NCBI GenBank assembly: GCA_024195585.1
Contig: SWBL01000241.1
Span: forward strand, 1 to 64,000
Direction of reading: 5' to 3'
Length of the DNA stretch: 64,000 bases
Source of the DNA: Aureobasidium sp. EXF-3400
Taxonomy: Eukaryota > Ascomycota > Dothideomycetes > Dothideales > Saccotheciaceae
Part shown: positions 12,289 to 21,188 of the stretch, one piece after another
How the letters are laid out: every line of letters begins with the position of its first letter
Numbering within the stretch: position 1 is the first letter of the stretch
The notes under the pieces: model-generated
What the model was told of the DNA's origin: nothing
Databases searched by the model: none
The model's input: the letters and a program-made list of their open reading frames with translations, nothing else
Position numbers and translations under genes: made by a program

Positions 12289-12729
12289 TCAAGGCAGGTG
12301 CTGCATCATCCAAGGAATCTCACGAGCCCAACTTGGCATCTCTCGAGCAAGCCTTCCAAGAACACTGTCCATTGCCCCCTGAAGCTCGTTCTGGTTACGT
12401 CGCAATTGATCCCTCAGGCCAGTGACCATAGTAGAAATGTGCCAAAGCGTTCTTTTGACATGTTGAACATTGTTGTTGTGCTGGGTGTGTGCTCGATGAG
12501 GATGAGCCTCATTCTCGCCAGGAATGCCGTGTCTCAGATCATCAAGTGCTCTTCGTAGCTTGAGAGTCTCAGCTCTGAGCCGTTCTGTACGATCATCAAG
12601 GTCCTTGAAGATCATGTTAGAAGGCAAACAGAAATTAGACAAGGAAGCAAGACTTACTCTCAGGGCTTCATCAATTCGACGGTAACACTGATGGGCAGCG
12701 ACGTTGAATGAATCCGAGGTGTTTGACAT
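12289..12729 (-). CDS. Orphan helical protein
   Basis: I do not recognise this protein of 146 residues (128 if spliced). An in-frame 54-nt candidate intron (donor GTAAGT after EALR, acceptor TTCAAG) would join EALR to DLDDRTERL. The remainder is charged and predicted helical, with heptad-like Leu/Arg spacing (LRAETLKLRRALDDL and LRDQLRRNQNELQGAMDSVL) that suggests a coiled coil. A TATATA motif stands 117-122 nt before the ATG, as in the neighbouring orphan genes. A second TATATAAG abuts the ATG itself, so the start may lie elsewhere. First member of the accessory island. Confidence 0.5.
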   Translation of the reverse strand: MSNTSDSFNVAAHQCYRRIDEALRVSLASLSNFCLPSNMIFKDLDDRTERLRAETLKLRRALDDLRHGIPGENEAHPHRAHTQHNNNVQHVKRTLWHISTMVTGLRDQLRRNQNELQGAMDSVLGRLAREMPSWAREIPWMMQHLP

Positions 12730-12845
12730 TGCTTATATAGATTGCGTTTCGTTTTGTCTCGGTAAAGTCGTTCCGTTAAAGGGTCGTGAGAATGCCTTGC
12801 TGTGTAGGATGGAAAGAAGAACACTTGGTGAGGAAGGACCGCCAA

Positions 12846-12851
12846 TATATA
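12846..12851 (-). promoter_or_regulatory. TATA-like element before orphan ORF 12289-12729
   Basis: TATATA on the minus strand, 117-122 nt upstream of the ATG at 12729. Confidence 0.4.
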
Positions 12852-13058
12852 CACTGTCAATGAGTGAAAACGCATTCAGCAATGCTGACGTGTAGAGGAC
12901 AACGCAATAGCCTCGTAGCTCAAGGAATATATCAGAAAACGCAGGACAGCTCAATCTCGTGGCCGAGCATATGCAAGCCAGAATAAGGTCGGACAAGGCA
13001 GATAGGTAAGCGCCTGCATCATGGCGTTTCATGTGCAAATACAGAAGAATGAAGGAAC

Positions 13059-14483
13059 TCACAATCCCAGAGCTCCTGATATGATTCTGTGAACCCTGGT
13101 CAGGAATGCCACAATGCTTGTAAAGAGGTTCGTGTTCGCACGTGTCGCTTCATGTTGAGCAACAGCATTGAAACCAACAAGGCGTTTGGCTTCAACACAT
13201 GCAATCCCAGCTTGCATCCATCTGATAGTGAGCGCATCTCTCTGGTGTTGGGTCTCATATCTGATCCGTTCGATCTGCTCGATTGTAATCTCGCGCGCGC
13301 GCAATTTCCCCCTCAATTCAAGGTCTTGGAGCTTGGTAAACTTTCTCCAAGCCTCATCGGTATCGTGGACAGCATCCCAGATCTCTTCGCAAACCCAGAT
13401 GTATCTGTGTCTGTAGAGCACACTGGTGTTGTGGTACCCGTGCTGTACGAGTGACTGCTGTTCCTCTAGAAGAGCTTGATATCTGGATGAGGCCTCTCTC
13501 TCCTCCGTGTGGAGATCTCGAAGTCGTTCTTGAAAGTCCCACTCATGGGCGTCAGGTGAGTGCTCCTCAACATCCTCCAGAAAGTCTTCTTCAGTCAGTG
13601 TATAGCCTATAGGCATGACGACAGTCTGATCGGCCAGATGCGTGTTGATGGTCGGCAGTGTTGTGAGTCGTTCATGTTCTTCAGCTCCGTGTCGCGGGGT
13701 GAGGTAGTTCAGACGCTCGGCATCTCGATGATAATCGTGCACCTGTAACCAATACTCATCAAGAGCACCCGAGTAAGCTGAGTAGACATCATACTGTCGA
13801 TTGGCTTCAACTCTGCTGATATCACCCCTCAGCACTTGTCTGCAAAGTTGAATCCCGCGTATCTTCGTGTATCTCTCAAAGACTTCCGATACATCCGTGA
13901 GGGCTTCTCTCACCTGCGCGAGAACTTGGATTAACTGGTATCTGTAGACGACACCGGTATCCCGGTGTCCCAGATTTATGAGCGACTGATGTGCTTCCAC
14001 AAGGCTTTGATGTCTGGCAGTACTGTGAGAAATCTCGTTGAGGATCTCCTGGGTCTCCCGCTCGAAATCTCGGTTCTGAATGGTTGGCTCGAATGCAAGA
14101 TAGCGTTCAATCTCTTCGCGTCCAATGCTGGGATCGAAGCTGAGAAATCCACTGATGATGTGGTAGTCGTTCATATGAGGTGTTGGCGAAGTTGTTCTTG
14201 ATGGGGAATCCAGATAGTCAAAGATGTTGGGCTCTCTGAAGGGGCTGACAAGATCTAGAGTGCCTGGGAAATTTCTGCGAAATTCTGCCTCTAGCATTGC
14301 GTTCTCAAGCATAGAGTCGCTTTCAGAAGAGCTGTTATCTGGGTCATTCTGCTCAGGCTCTGGGTCATGGATAGGCGACCAGTTGCTCCAAGCGCGGAAC
14401 TGATTCAGAATGCGGTGATACTCCTCAGGCGGCTCATGGACGTTCTGCATCGGCTGGTCGGAATCGCTAGATTGACTTGACAT
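13059..14483 (-). CDS. Orphan protein with an internal helical repeat
   Basis: Single exon, 474 residues from MSSQSSDSDQ; the upstream in-frame Met at 14627 would overlap the TATA region. After an acidic, disordered N-terminus come two copies of a unit of about 130-145 residues, roughly 110-258 and 290-434. They share QSL-x3-G-x3-T-x-V-x-YR, then A-x2-D-x2-E-x5-TK, then LR near an acidic helix. The units are Glu/Arg/Gln-rich and probably all-helical. A short hydrophobic C-terminal segment (LFTSIVAFLTRVHRIISGAL) could touch a membrane. No known family is evident. A related single unit is encoded next door at 14926-15324, so local duplication is likely. A TATA motif lies about 135 bp upstream. 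Confidence 0.7.
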   Translation of the reverse strand: MSSQSSDSDQPMQNVHEPPEEYHRILNQFRAWSNWSPIHDPEPEQNDPDNSSSESDSMLENAMLEAEFRRNFPGTLDLVSPFREPNIFDYLDSPSRTTSPTPHMNDYHIISGFLSFDPSIGREEIERYLAFEPTIQNRDFERETQEILNEISHSTARHQSLVEAHQSLINLGHRDTGVVYRYQLIQVLAQVREALTDVSEVFERYTKIRGIQLCRQVLRGDISRVEANRQYDVYSAYSGALDEYWLQVHDYHRDAERLNYLTPRHGAEEHERLTTLPTINTHLADQTVVMPIGYTLTEEDFLEDVEEHSPDAHEWDFQERLRDLHTEEREASSRYQALLEEQQSLVQHGYHNTSVLYRHRYIWVCEEIWDAVHDTDEAWRKFTKLQDLELRGKLRAREITIEQIERIRYETQHQRDALTIRWMQAGIACVEAKRLVGFNAVAQHEATRANTNLFTSIVAFLTRVHRIISGALGL

Positions 14484-14617
14484 CTTGAAAATCCGAAGGA
14501 CCTGTCTCAATGGTAGATTGAGTTTCAGTAAAGACAATGTACTAAGGGAAGGCAACAGAAGACCCTGGATCATCCAATGGACAAGAAATATATGAGTTTG
14601 ATCGCTCTTTCGCAGCG

Positions 14618-14624
14618 ATATATA
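14618..14624 (-). promoter_or_regulatory. TATA-like element of the repeat-orphan gene
   Basis: TATATAT on the minus strand, 135-141 nt before the ATG at 14483. Confidence 0.45.
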
Positions 14625-14925
14625 CAAGCATGACAGCGCATTATATTACAACAACGATTGATAACGCATAGACATGTGAGATATGAGATTGAAAGGGGTA
14701 CGTGGCAACAGAAAAGTTGAATACTCAGGTGGTATTTCATCATGTGAAGCAACGTTCTGCTCCGTCAAGCATTCGTGGCATTCGACGTGATGTAGTCTTT
14801 CGCGACTCGAAGGTCCATCGCACGTAATGACAGACTGATGCATGCCTCCAGTTGCTGCCATCTGTGAACATATGATAGCTGTATGGACAGTATTGTGTCC
14901 AGGGTCCGCAGGTGTAGTTGTATGG

Positions 14926-15324
14926 TCAGATAATGCCGGCGGTGGTGTTCAAGATTGCCCGCTGCCATGTGAGAATAATGATGTAGCTGCGTAACTCCCT
15001 AGCCCATTCACGCTTTGCCCGAACATGGAAGTCCCGGAGTCTGTCTGCGTATAGTTCGTTGTTGTTTCGTTTTTGCGAGGCTTGTTCAATGGTCATATCG
15101 CCCCTAGTTATCTTCATGCTCATGTCGATCTCGCAGAGGTCGATGTAGGCATTCCAGTTGTCAACAAGCTGATTGATCTTGGACAGAACCTCGCGCTTTA
15201 GGCATAACGTTAAGGATTTAACGGTGTGGTCGGAGTTGAAGATTTGGCGTGCTTCTGGGATGTGCATCCTGGTGTTGAGTTCTCTGTACTCCCTGATCAA
15301 CCAACACTGTTCGTCCTCGTTCAT
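14926..15324 (-). CDS. Orphan protein related to the 13059-14483 repeat unit
   Basis: 132 residues from MNEDEQCWL. It contains one diverged copy of the helical unit of the neighbouring gene: a conserved Trp with a following aromatic, then GDMTIEQ matching REITIEQ in unit 2 next door, then a run of charged helix. The frame is open up to 15552, and residues just before MNEDEQ still look protein-like, so an upstream exon or an earlier start is possible. However, a TATATAA motif at 15500-15506 lies inside that extension, which argues for a start downstream of it. The function is unknown. Another member of the accessory island. Confidence 0.55.
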   Translation of the reverse strand: MNEDEQCWLIREYRELNTRMHIPEARQIFNSDHTVKSLTLCLKREVLSKINQLVDNWNAYIDLCEIDMSMKITRGDMTIEQASQKRNNNELYADRLRDFHVRAKREWARELRSYIIILTWQRAILNTTAGII

Positions 15325-15499
15325 TATGAATGCCTCTTCCAGATCATCACTGCTGAAAAATTCAAGGCCTTCCACTCTTGAAAGAAGTTGTCGTGATATA
15401 GGTGGGGCATCTTTGCCAGATGTTGCTTCGAGAGTCTTGGTGAAGATGAAGGTTGCCAAAGGAAGATGATGCAGAAATTTCAACCTAAAGGAGTGACTG

Positions 15500-15506
15500 T
15501 TATATA
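15500..15506 (-). promoter_or_regulatory. TATA-like element before orphan 14926-15324
   Basis: TATATAA on the minus strand, 176-182 nt before the ATG at 15324. Its position disfavours the far-upstream start at 15552. Confidence 0.4.
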
Positions 15507-15552
15507 GAACTTTGTGGCTTCTCCAGCGCAAAGCCAGAAAGTGAAAACACAA

Positions 15553-16046
15553 AGACTTGCGTGCCGTAACTGGCGTCAGAGCTACGAGGCAAAAACGGCC
15601 ACGTACATCACCCGGATGTCAGAAGAACGACCAGCACACCAAAGTGCATGACGTGACCATAGTGTAAAGATTTGCTCATGATTGGGAACAAAGGAGAAAA
15701 ACAGAACGCCATGAAATGCATTGAGTCTAGAAGAGTCTTGCGGAATAGAGAACAGTCTTGTTGTCTTGAGGGGGGCAGATTCAAAGAAGATCGCAGCTTC
15801 GAAACATCTCTATGGCTGGGGATATATCATCGAGGAGACTGATCGGTCAAAGTGTTCGTGAGGACAGCGAAAGTTTTGGGAACGGCTTCAGCAGAGCAGC
15901 GACCATCACCCAATGACCCTTGGTCGTCCGAATGCGCTGACGGGAATACGAGACTTCTGAGGAGATTACTGCTACAAGTTGATATCAGAAAATGTCTCGA
16001 GGCACTGAAGCAGAAGTAGAAAAGCAACCACCATCATTCGAAGCCA
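15553..16046. other. Intergenic, no gene seen
   Basis: Nothing recognisable between two orphan genes of the island. Confidence 0.45.
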
Positions 16047-16265
16047 TCAACCACTCATAGATTTGATATCGTTGTTGAGAATTCTTGCTTGGACGAGTAT
16101 CTTGACAGGCTTGTGACAAGACGAGCATTTCTCATCAACCTGGACATTGGCGCAGATATCTCCGTTACGACATGCTTGTTGTATCAAAGCTGCTCTCGAA
16201 CAGTGGTTGGAAAGGACAGTCTTAGTATGTCCGCATTGGTAAGTGTGAGCGTAGAAGCGACACAT
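16047..16265 (-). CDS. Small Cys/His-rich fungal protein
   Basis: 72 residues beginning MCRFYAHTYQCGHTKTV, the opening of a family of short uncharacterised fungal proteins. Conserved CGH, a central Cys and a late CSSC pair suggest zinc binding. There is no signal peptide. The frame is open upstream to 16499, but the family resemblance begins at this Met and a TATAAG motif lies 124-129 nt before it. The function is unknown. Confidence 0.65.
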   Translation of the reverse strand: MCRFYAHTYQCGHTKTVLSNHCSRAALIQQACRNGDICANVQVDEKCSSCHKPVKILVQARILNNDIKSMSG

Positions 16266-16388
16266 TTCTATGCTATGATGTCGTCTCAAACGCGGACAGA
16301 CGAATGGTCTGAGGGAGAGACCACAGTGTTGTAGAGGAAAAGAGCATACGAGAGATGTGATGCTTTCTTGGAGCCTGCCATGGCAGTA

Positions 16389-16394
16389 CTTATA
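16389..16394 (-). promoter_or_regulatory. TATA-like element of the Cys/His-rich gene
   Basis: TATAAG on the minus strand within GATATAAGT, 124-129 nt before the ATG at 16265. Confidence 0.4.
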
Positions 16395-18065
16395 TCCTCT
16401 CCTATTTTGACTCCTTGGCGTGTCATGGCCGAGTATGAGCATTGGCATGATGCCTTCGCGCTTGCAGAGTGTGTGCGCTGCTGCAAGTGACTTGTGCATC
16501 CCAGCATCACTCGACCGATGCTAGAGATGATAGTAGCCAATCTGATCTTGTTCCGGACTAAAGCAAAGTATGCATGTTGGGCCAAGGTACCCATTATAGG
16601 CTTGAACAGGCCGCAACAAACAAGATCGTCAGCTTTAGCCATGGAACATCAGGCCTTGACGGCATGTGTTACTCGAATAGTCGACATCACTTGCAGATGG
16701 GATTCAGGTACAACGTTTGACGCAGTGCATTGCAATGAATTGCAGCAAGAGCATCCGCATGAAAGCGCGTCATGCACACAAGGCGGCCAGGTGCCCCCTT
16801 CTGTCTGATACCGGAGACCGTCGCCGACCAAGGAAATGCGTCGTCAGCCAGGTGCTGGAAAGTTGTGATGCATGTTGCAGGCATAGGCATGCAGCCGTGT
16901 TTCGGATAGTCCTGAGTTGGGTCCTGGGAATGCGAGTCCACTAATATCCACCAAAACTGATGGGCAGATAAGTCGGAGACAAAGAGCCGACCTCAGCGGA
17001 TGAACAACAAGACTTTGCGAAACGTTAGACCACAGCTGGATACTTCTCTCGCTGGCACGATAGCCTGATCATCGCGTGATTGTCCCATTTGACCACGAGA
17101 GCTGTGGCTTGCGTAGGCCGAGTGACAACTTGTGAGGGTTCAGCTCAATGGTTAGCCAATCCAGAAATTGGTTTTCTTTCGCACTTGGCCAGCAGAAGAA
17201 GGAGCACATCGTCATGCCAGCTATCATGTTTCGGGGACCATTCCTTCCTCAGCAGTCTCCCAGGAGGTTTCGGAGTCAAGTGCTCGAGCTGATCGTGCTT
17301 GCTTCATGCATGCCTCTGTATCACATGCTGCTTGCCTCATTGTGTTGTGGACACCGCCTGGCAAAAAGATCCTCCAACTTCAGATTCCGGTCGGGTGGGC
17401 TCTTTTGTTTGTACCCAACACTTCAGAACCAAATACGGCAATGTTCAGGTGTTTGACTGTTGGATGTCGGCAGAGGTTGGGCTACTTGAGTGGGCCACTT
17501 GAGTGGATCGCTGCCCGACGCCGCCCACCAATCACATTGATGATGTCCCTTGTTGACCGCCTTTTTCGAGCACGCTACTACACTGCACAGCGCAGATGCT
17601 ACACAACGATACGGATAGGGCCGCATTGGCGCTCGCTCAATCTCCTGTCAGAACGAAGGTTTGCTCTCGGTTCCTGCAGTACTGTTAACTGTCATGCGAA
17701 CCGTACTCTCAACTCTGGGGTGGAAGCAGACCACATCCTGGAACTTCAACTCGTAATCGGCCTTCAGGCTCCTACAGGTTTGACAATTCGTACTCTCTTC
17801 CAGATGTCACTGATGATGGTATGATCAAGAGGCGGATCTTGAGTTTTTACCCAAAAAGGAACATCCTTGCCAACAAGCGAGGCCGACACGTAGCACCAAT
17901 GCATTGCTTGCATGCAGGCTGCGCGATCCCGGCGCTCCATCGTCCCAATACCCAACTTCTCTTGCATGCCTTTCATATCTCTTTTCTCTCAATTTTGCGT
18001 TCCGTTCTCGACATCTTTGAATGTATTATTTGCTGTTCTGTGTTGCATTTTTCGGTCCTGCGATT
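16395..18065. other. Gene-poor stretch of the orphan island
   Basis: No gene I can support. A long plus-strand open frame spans 17168-17824. Only its end looks protein-like, with EADHILELQLV near 17732-17765 preceded by Cys residues, so it may be the relic of a fungal gene. Confidence 0.4.
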
Positions 18066-18361
18066 TCATGCGATCAATTCTGGCATTGATACCTTATCAT
18101 AAGTTTCCAGAGCCAAGTTAGCCTTGAGAAGGCTTGCTGTCAGCTTTTCGACGGCTGGTCCAAGTTGGCTGTTGTACTTGTCAGACCATTGGCAATCCAC
18201 GGAAAGAGCAAGGGCACCTGGGACATTGTATGCGAAGCATGCGAAGCGGTGTTAGTCTTTTGGTTCAGTAAGTGCTCACGATTTCGACAACAGTACAAGT
18301 TTCTGTTAGAGTTTGCTTGCTCAGCCATGTCGAGCGAGACGCAAGACTGCGTCAATTCCAT
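18066..18361 (-). CDS. Possible small two-exon orphan gene or relic
   Basis: Exons 18361-18280 and 18217-18066 would give 77 residues. The intron has donor GTGAGC, a clean GACTAAC branch site and acceptor CCCAG. The second exon reads like genuine protein (LSVDCQWSDKYNSQLGPAVE and then KLTASLLKANLALETY). The first exon is short and lacks a signal peptide. Upstream sequence in another frame looks like a decayed secretion leader, so this could be the 3' half of a broken small secreted protein gene. I recognise no family. Confidence 0.3.
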
Positions 18362-18480
18362 TGGAAAGATAGTCAGCGCTCGTTGCCCCGTATAGAGCTG
18401 ATGAATCGGCCAATGAGGCGATCGATAGCAAACTTGGTGTCCAAACAGACAGCCAGACTGACAGTGATTAGATCTTCATG

Positions 18481-18738
18481 TCAATAATAATAATACACCT
18501 CGAATGCTTCGATCAATCTTGAGACGTCGCCCAACAGATACTCCCTTCTGTACCTCATACTCTGTCTATTCGCATCCCATCTCTCAGCCTCCATTGAGAC
18601 TATAGCCCGCAAGCTACGCCGAGACTCGCTCCACGCCACTTTGCTCTCCAGCACGATCTTCGAGCTTGCATTACTAAGCCCAATAGCGTAACAGAGCTGG
18701 CTAAAATCTTTCTTACTCACCACGCTCTCAGGGTGCAT
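18481..18738 (-). CDS. Small orphan ORF
   Basis: 85 residues starting MHPESVVSKKDF, with an Arg/Glu-rich, probably helical second half (SMEAERWDANRQ and YRREYLLGDVSRLIEAFE). Its composition resembles the helical repeat proteins at 13-15 kb, but I cannot align it convincingly. It may be a real small gene or a chance frame. Confidence 0.3.
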   Translation of the reverse strand: MHPESVVSKKDFSQLCYAIGLSNASSKIVLESKVAWSESRRSLRAIVSMEAERWDANRQSMRYRREYLLGDVSRLIEAFEVYYYY

Positions 18739-19151
18739 ACAGAAAGCTTAAACTTCAGAAACCTACACTTGACCGGCGCTTTGGTTAATCACCAGACTCA
18801 AGCAAAGCCGTCTTTCAGGATCTTCGGTCTCACAACCCCACGACTATAAGATCTGCCTCTCCTTCACATCTTCGTCCGTAAGTTGACGATCTATGAAGAT
18901 CGATCTCCAACACATCGGGCTTTTGGGTACTGACATTGCGCTTCCAAGTTTGTGATGATCTAGAGTCTCGATAGGCCTCACGATCTCATTCTCCAAGGCA
19001 AGCACAAGATCCAATCTTCTCTAACCGGTACAAGACCTATCAACCAGGTATTATCCCACGCCTCAATCAACGTGGTATACTTATGCGACTGTGCTGACCT
19101 TCGACGATCTATCAAGATAGCACAGCGCTTACTGCGTACTGGCGACTGAAC
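18739..19151. other. Intergenic: upstream region of the 14-3-3-like gene
   Basis: Promoter and 5' UTR region of the plus-strand gene that starts at 19152. No separate feature recognised. Confidence 0.45.
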
Positions 19152-20687
19152 ATGGCGCTCACGCAAATCGATCGCAAGGTCTTGGCCCATTCAATCAATT
19201 ATTACGTCTCGGAGAACAAGATCGTCGTTGAGAATCTCCGCAGCGTCCTCGGCATTTCTGTCATGCTTGAGGAAAAGCTCTCTTACGTCCGCGAGCTTCG
19301 CCTGTTAAATATTGACCTCGGAGCCAGATCGTTGGATCCCTACCGTGAGCTTCTCTTCCTTGCAAAGGAGGGACTGGCTCTCACTGAAGTTTTCATCGCG
19401 CCATACTGCGGAGAGAGCGCGGATGGAGTGTACCAAGTCATGGCTTTGAAATTGCGCGCAACATTCCACCACATCTTCTGCCAGTACCACAACACGCCTC
19501 CCGTCCGTCTACTACGTCAGAAGAAGGCAGAAGGGCTCAGCGCTTTCAGCGCTTACTACTTGGCTTCCAGACAAGACCAGGACTTCGACTTGGCTGCTTC
19601 ACCTGTTCCATCTGTGCAATCTTTCGTCACCAATCCCTATGCTGCCAACGGTCAGGCACCTCCGGTCTTGGCTCATGTCTCAGTCAATGAGCCATCCCAG
19701 AACACGCCTCAGCCTCGTACAGCTCCTGTACACCCTCCCGGTTTCAATGTGAATACCGTGGTTGAGTACGAGCCTCCTGTGTCAGCTAGTACCTTCTTGA
19801 TGCCAGCTCTGGACTACACGCCTGAGACCAAGAGGCTCTTTGAGCTCGCTGCCAAATGCGCAGAGGAGAACCTCCATCCAGCACACCCACTGGTGCTTTC
19901 GTTGGCTCTGGAGCAGGCCACTTTCCTTATGGACTGTCTTGCAGACTATGAGAAGTCCTTCAAAGTGGTCAAAAAGGCTGCTCGTGCAGCTTACCTTAGC
20001 AGAAGAGAGGTGACCAAAGCCAACTGGGACGATGTCGTCAGGATCTTGCACGACATGACGGCCATTGTAGCTAGATGTGAGCAAGTTCTGCAACCGGAGA
20101 AGCGTTTGATCCCAGTCCAACAGGTTACGTCTCCTCCCCTGTACCCACCTCCGACTCGCGAACTTCCTACTCCACCTCGTCAGCGCAATGGCTCCGCTCA
20201 CACAGATGACTATCCACGTCAACACGACGCCTCTGTTCGCAGTGACTCTGCTCATGGTGGAGCTGATCGCAGTGAGAAATATTCTTCGCCTCTCAAGCAG
20301 GCTCAGCAGTCACCACCCGGAGGCATACCTATGAGCAAAGTGCAGAACCTCGATGGCTTGCAGCTCGCTCTTGCCGAAAATGCACCCATCACCAAGGGCA
20401 AGTCCAGAGCCGCTGTCAATGAAACCTCCACACGCATCAGATCACCTGTCTCAGCTATGAACCTTGACAGCAAAATTGAGCAGATCAACAATGAGATGCT
20501 CGGACATAGAAAGTCGAAGCGATCTCACAGCAGCGGCAGTGGCTCTAAGTTGAAGAGTGAGGGAAGACGTATGGAAGGAAGTGGCACGGAAAAAGAGCGC
20601 AAGAGACGCGCTATTGAGAGAGCCGAGGACGAATTGTTAAGAAGCCGTGCAACCAGCAAGGCAAACACTCCTGTTGGCTATCTTTGA
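19152..20687 (+). CDS. 14-3-3-domain-like fungal protein with disordered tail
   Basis: Single exon, 511 residues. The first 140 or so are helical (DRKVLAHSINYYVSENKIVV, then EKLSYVRELRLLNIDLGARS and MALKLRATFHHIFCQYHN). They resemble filamentous-fungal proteins that databases label 14-3-3-like, although the canonical 14-3-3 phosphopeptide residues are not obvious. A second helical stretch around 220-310 (FELAAKCAEENLHPAHPLVL) is typical of a 14-3-3 C-terminal half. The last 180 residues are Pro/Ser/Lys-rich and disordered. By analogy it may bind phosphoproteins; this is inference. The gene is complete with a clear start. Confidence 0.72.
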   Translation: MALTQIDRKVLAHSINYYVSENKIVVENLRSVLGISVMLEEKLSYVRELRLLNIDLGARSLDPYRELLFLAKEGLALTEVFIAPYCGESADGVYQVMALKLRATFHHIFCQYHNTPPVRLLRQKKAEGLSAFSAYYLASRQDQDFDLAASPVPSVQSFVTNPYAANGQAPPVLAHVSVNEPSQNTPQPRTAPVHPPGFNVNTVVEYEPPVSASTFLMPALDYTPETKRLFELAAKCAEENLHPAHPLVLSLALEQATFLMDCLADYEKSFKVVKKAARAAYLSRREVTKANWDDVVRILHDMTAIVARCEQVLQPEKRLIPVQQVTSPPLYPPPTRELPTPPRQRNGSAHTDDYPRQHDASVRSDSAHGGADRSEKYSSPLKQAQQSPPGGIPMSKVQNLDGLQLALAENAPITKGKSRAAVNETSTRIRSPVSAMNLDSKIEQINNEMLGHRKSKRSHSSGSGSKLKSEGRRMEGSGTEKERKRRAIERAEDELLRSRATSKANTPVGYL

Positions 20688-21188
20688 GCTTTGCTCAGCA
20701 ATGGATTCATCGAGAAGAGAAGGTTTCACTGCTTGTACTAATATGAGGTAAAGGAAGGACGGCATGGTGGTATAGGTGGCGTTTCGAAGGAACGGCGAGG
20801 TGGCCTTCTGGCTTGTGTGTTGCAAATCAGGGGAGATGGCATGGCTCAGTCAAGTTCGTAATCGCAGAGAATGTATAATATGTTGGTTGGTCAATCAGAA
20901 GTAAACGGTGCAAACAGAAGAGTGATATAGATTAGAGGGCCCGTGCGGATCAAGTGACAGCGTGAGGCAGCTTGACGCGGGTTCCTGACCGACATTAACT
21001 CATCAATTTAGTTGCAGGTGCCAGACGAGCAAATTACAGAGGTATAACGCGTCTTTTTGAGCTCGATACGCCCAGGAAGTTGATTGAGACACCCAACTCA
21101 AAACACTTGTCTGCATGCACACGGAGCAACAAATCTCGTCCTTCACACTCCCGGATTCACTCACACGCTTCAAGCTATGCGATAGACT
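20688..21188. other. Intergenic, no gene seen
   Basis: 3' flank of the 14-3-3-like gene and promoter of the BRCT gene. Nothing else recognisable. Confidence 0.5.

Noticed and set aside
12733..13062. 109-residue minus-strand open frame between orphan genes
   Set aside because: It overlaps the TATA region and spacer of the 12289-12729 ORF; hydrophobic but without a convincing leader or domain.
17130..17165. tRNA-like string (TCAGCTCAATGGTTAG)
   Set aside because: It resembles a D-arm, but no T-arm box or closing acceptor stem follows within tRNA distance.
17168..17824. 218-residue plus-strand open frame taken as a whole gene
   Set aside because: Only the last 60 residues look protein-like; the first two thirds lack any structure or start context.
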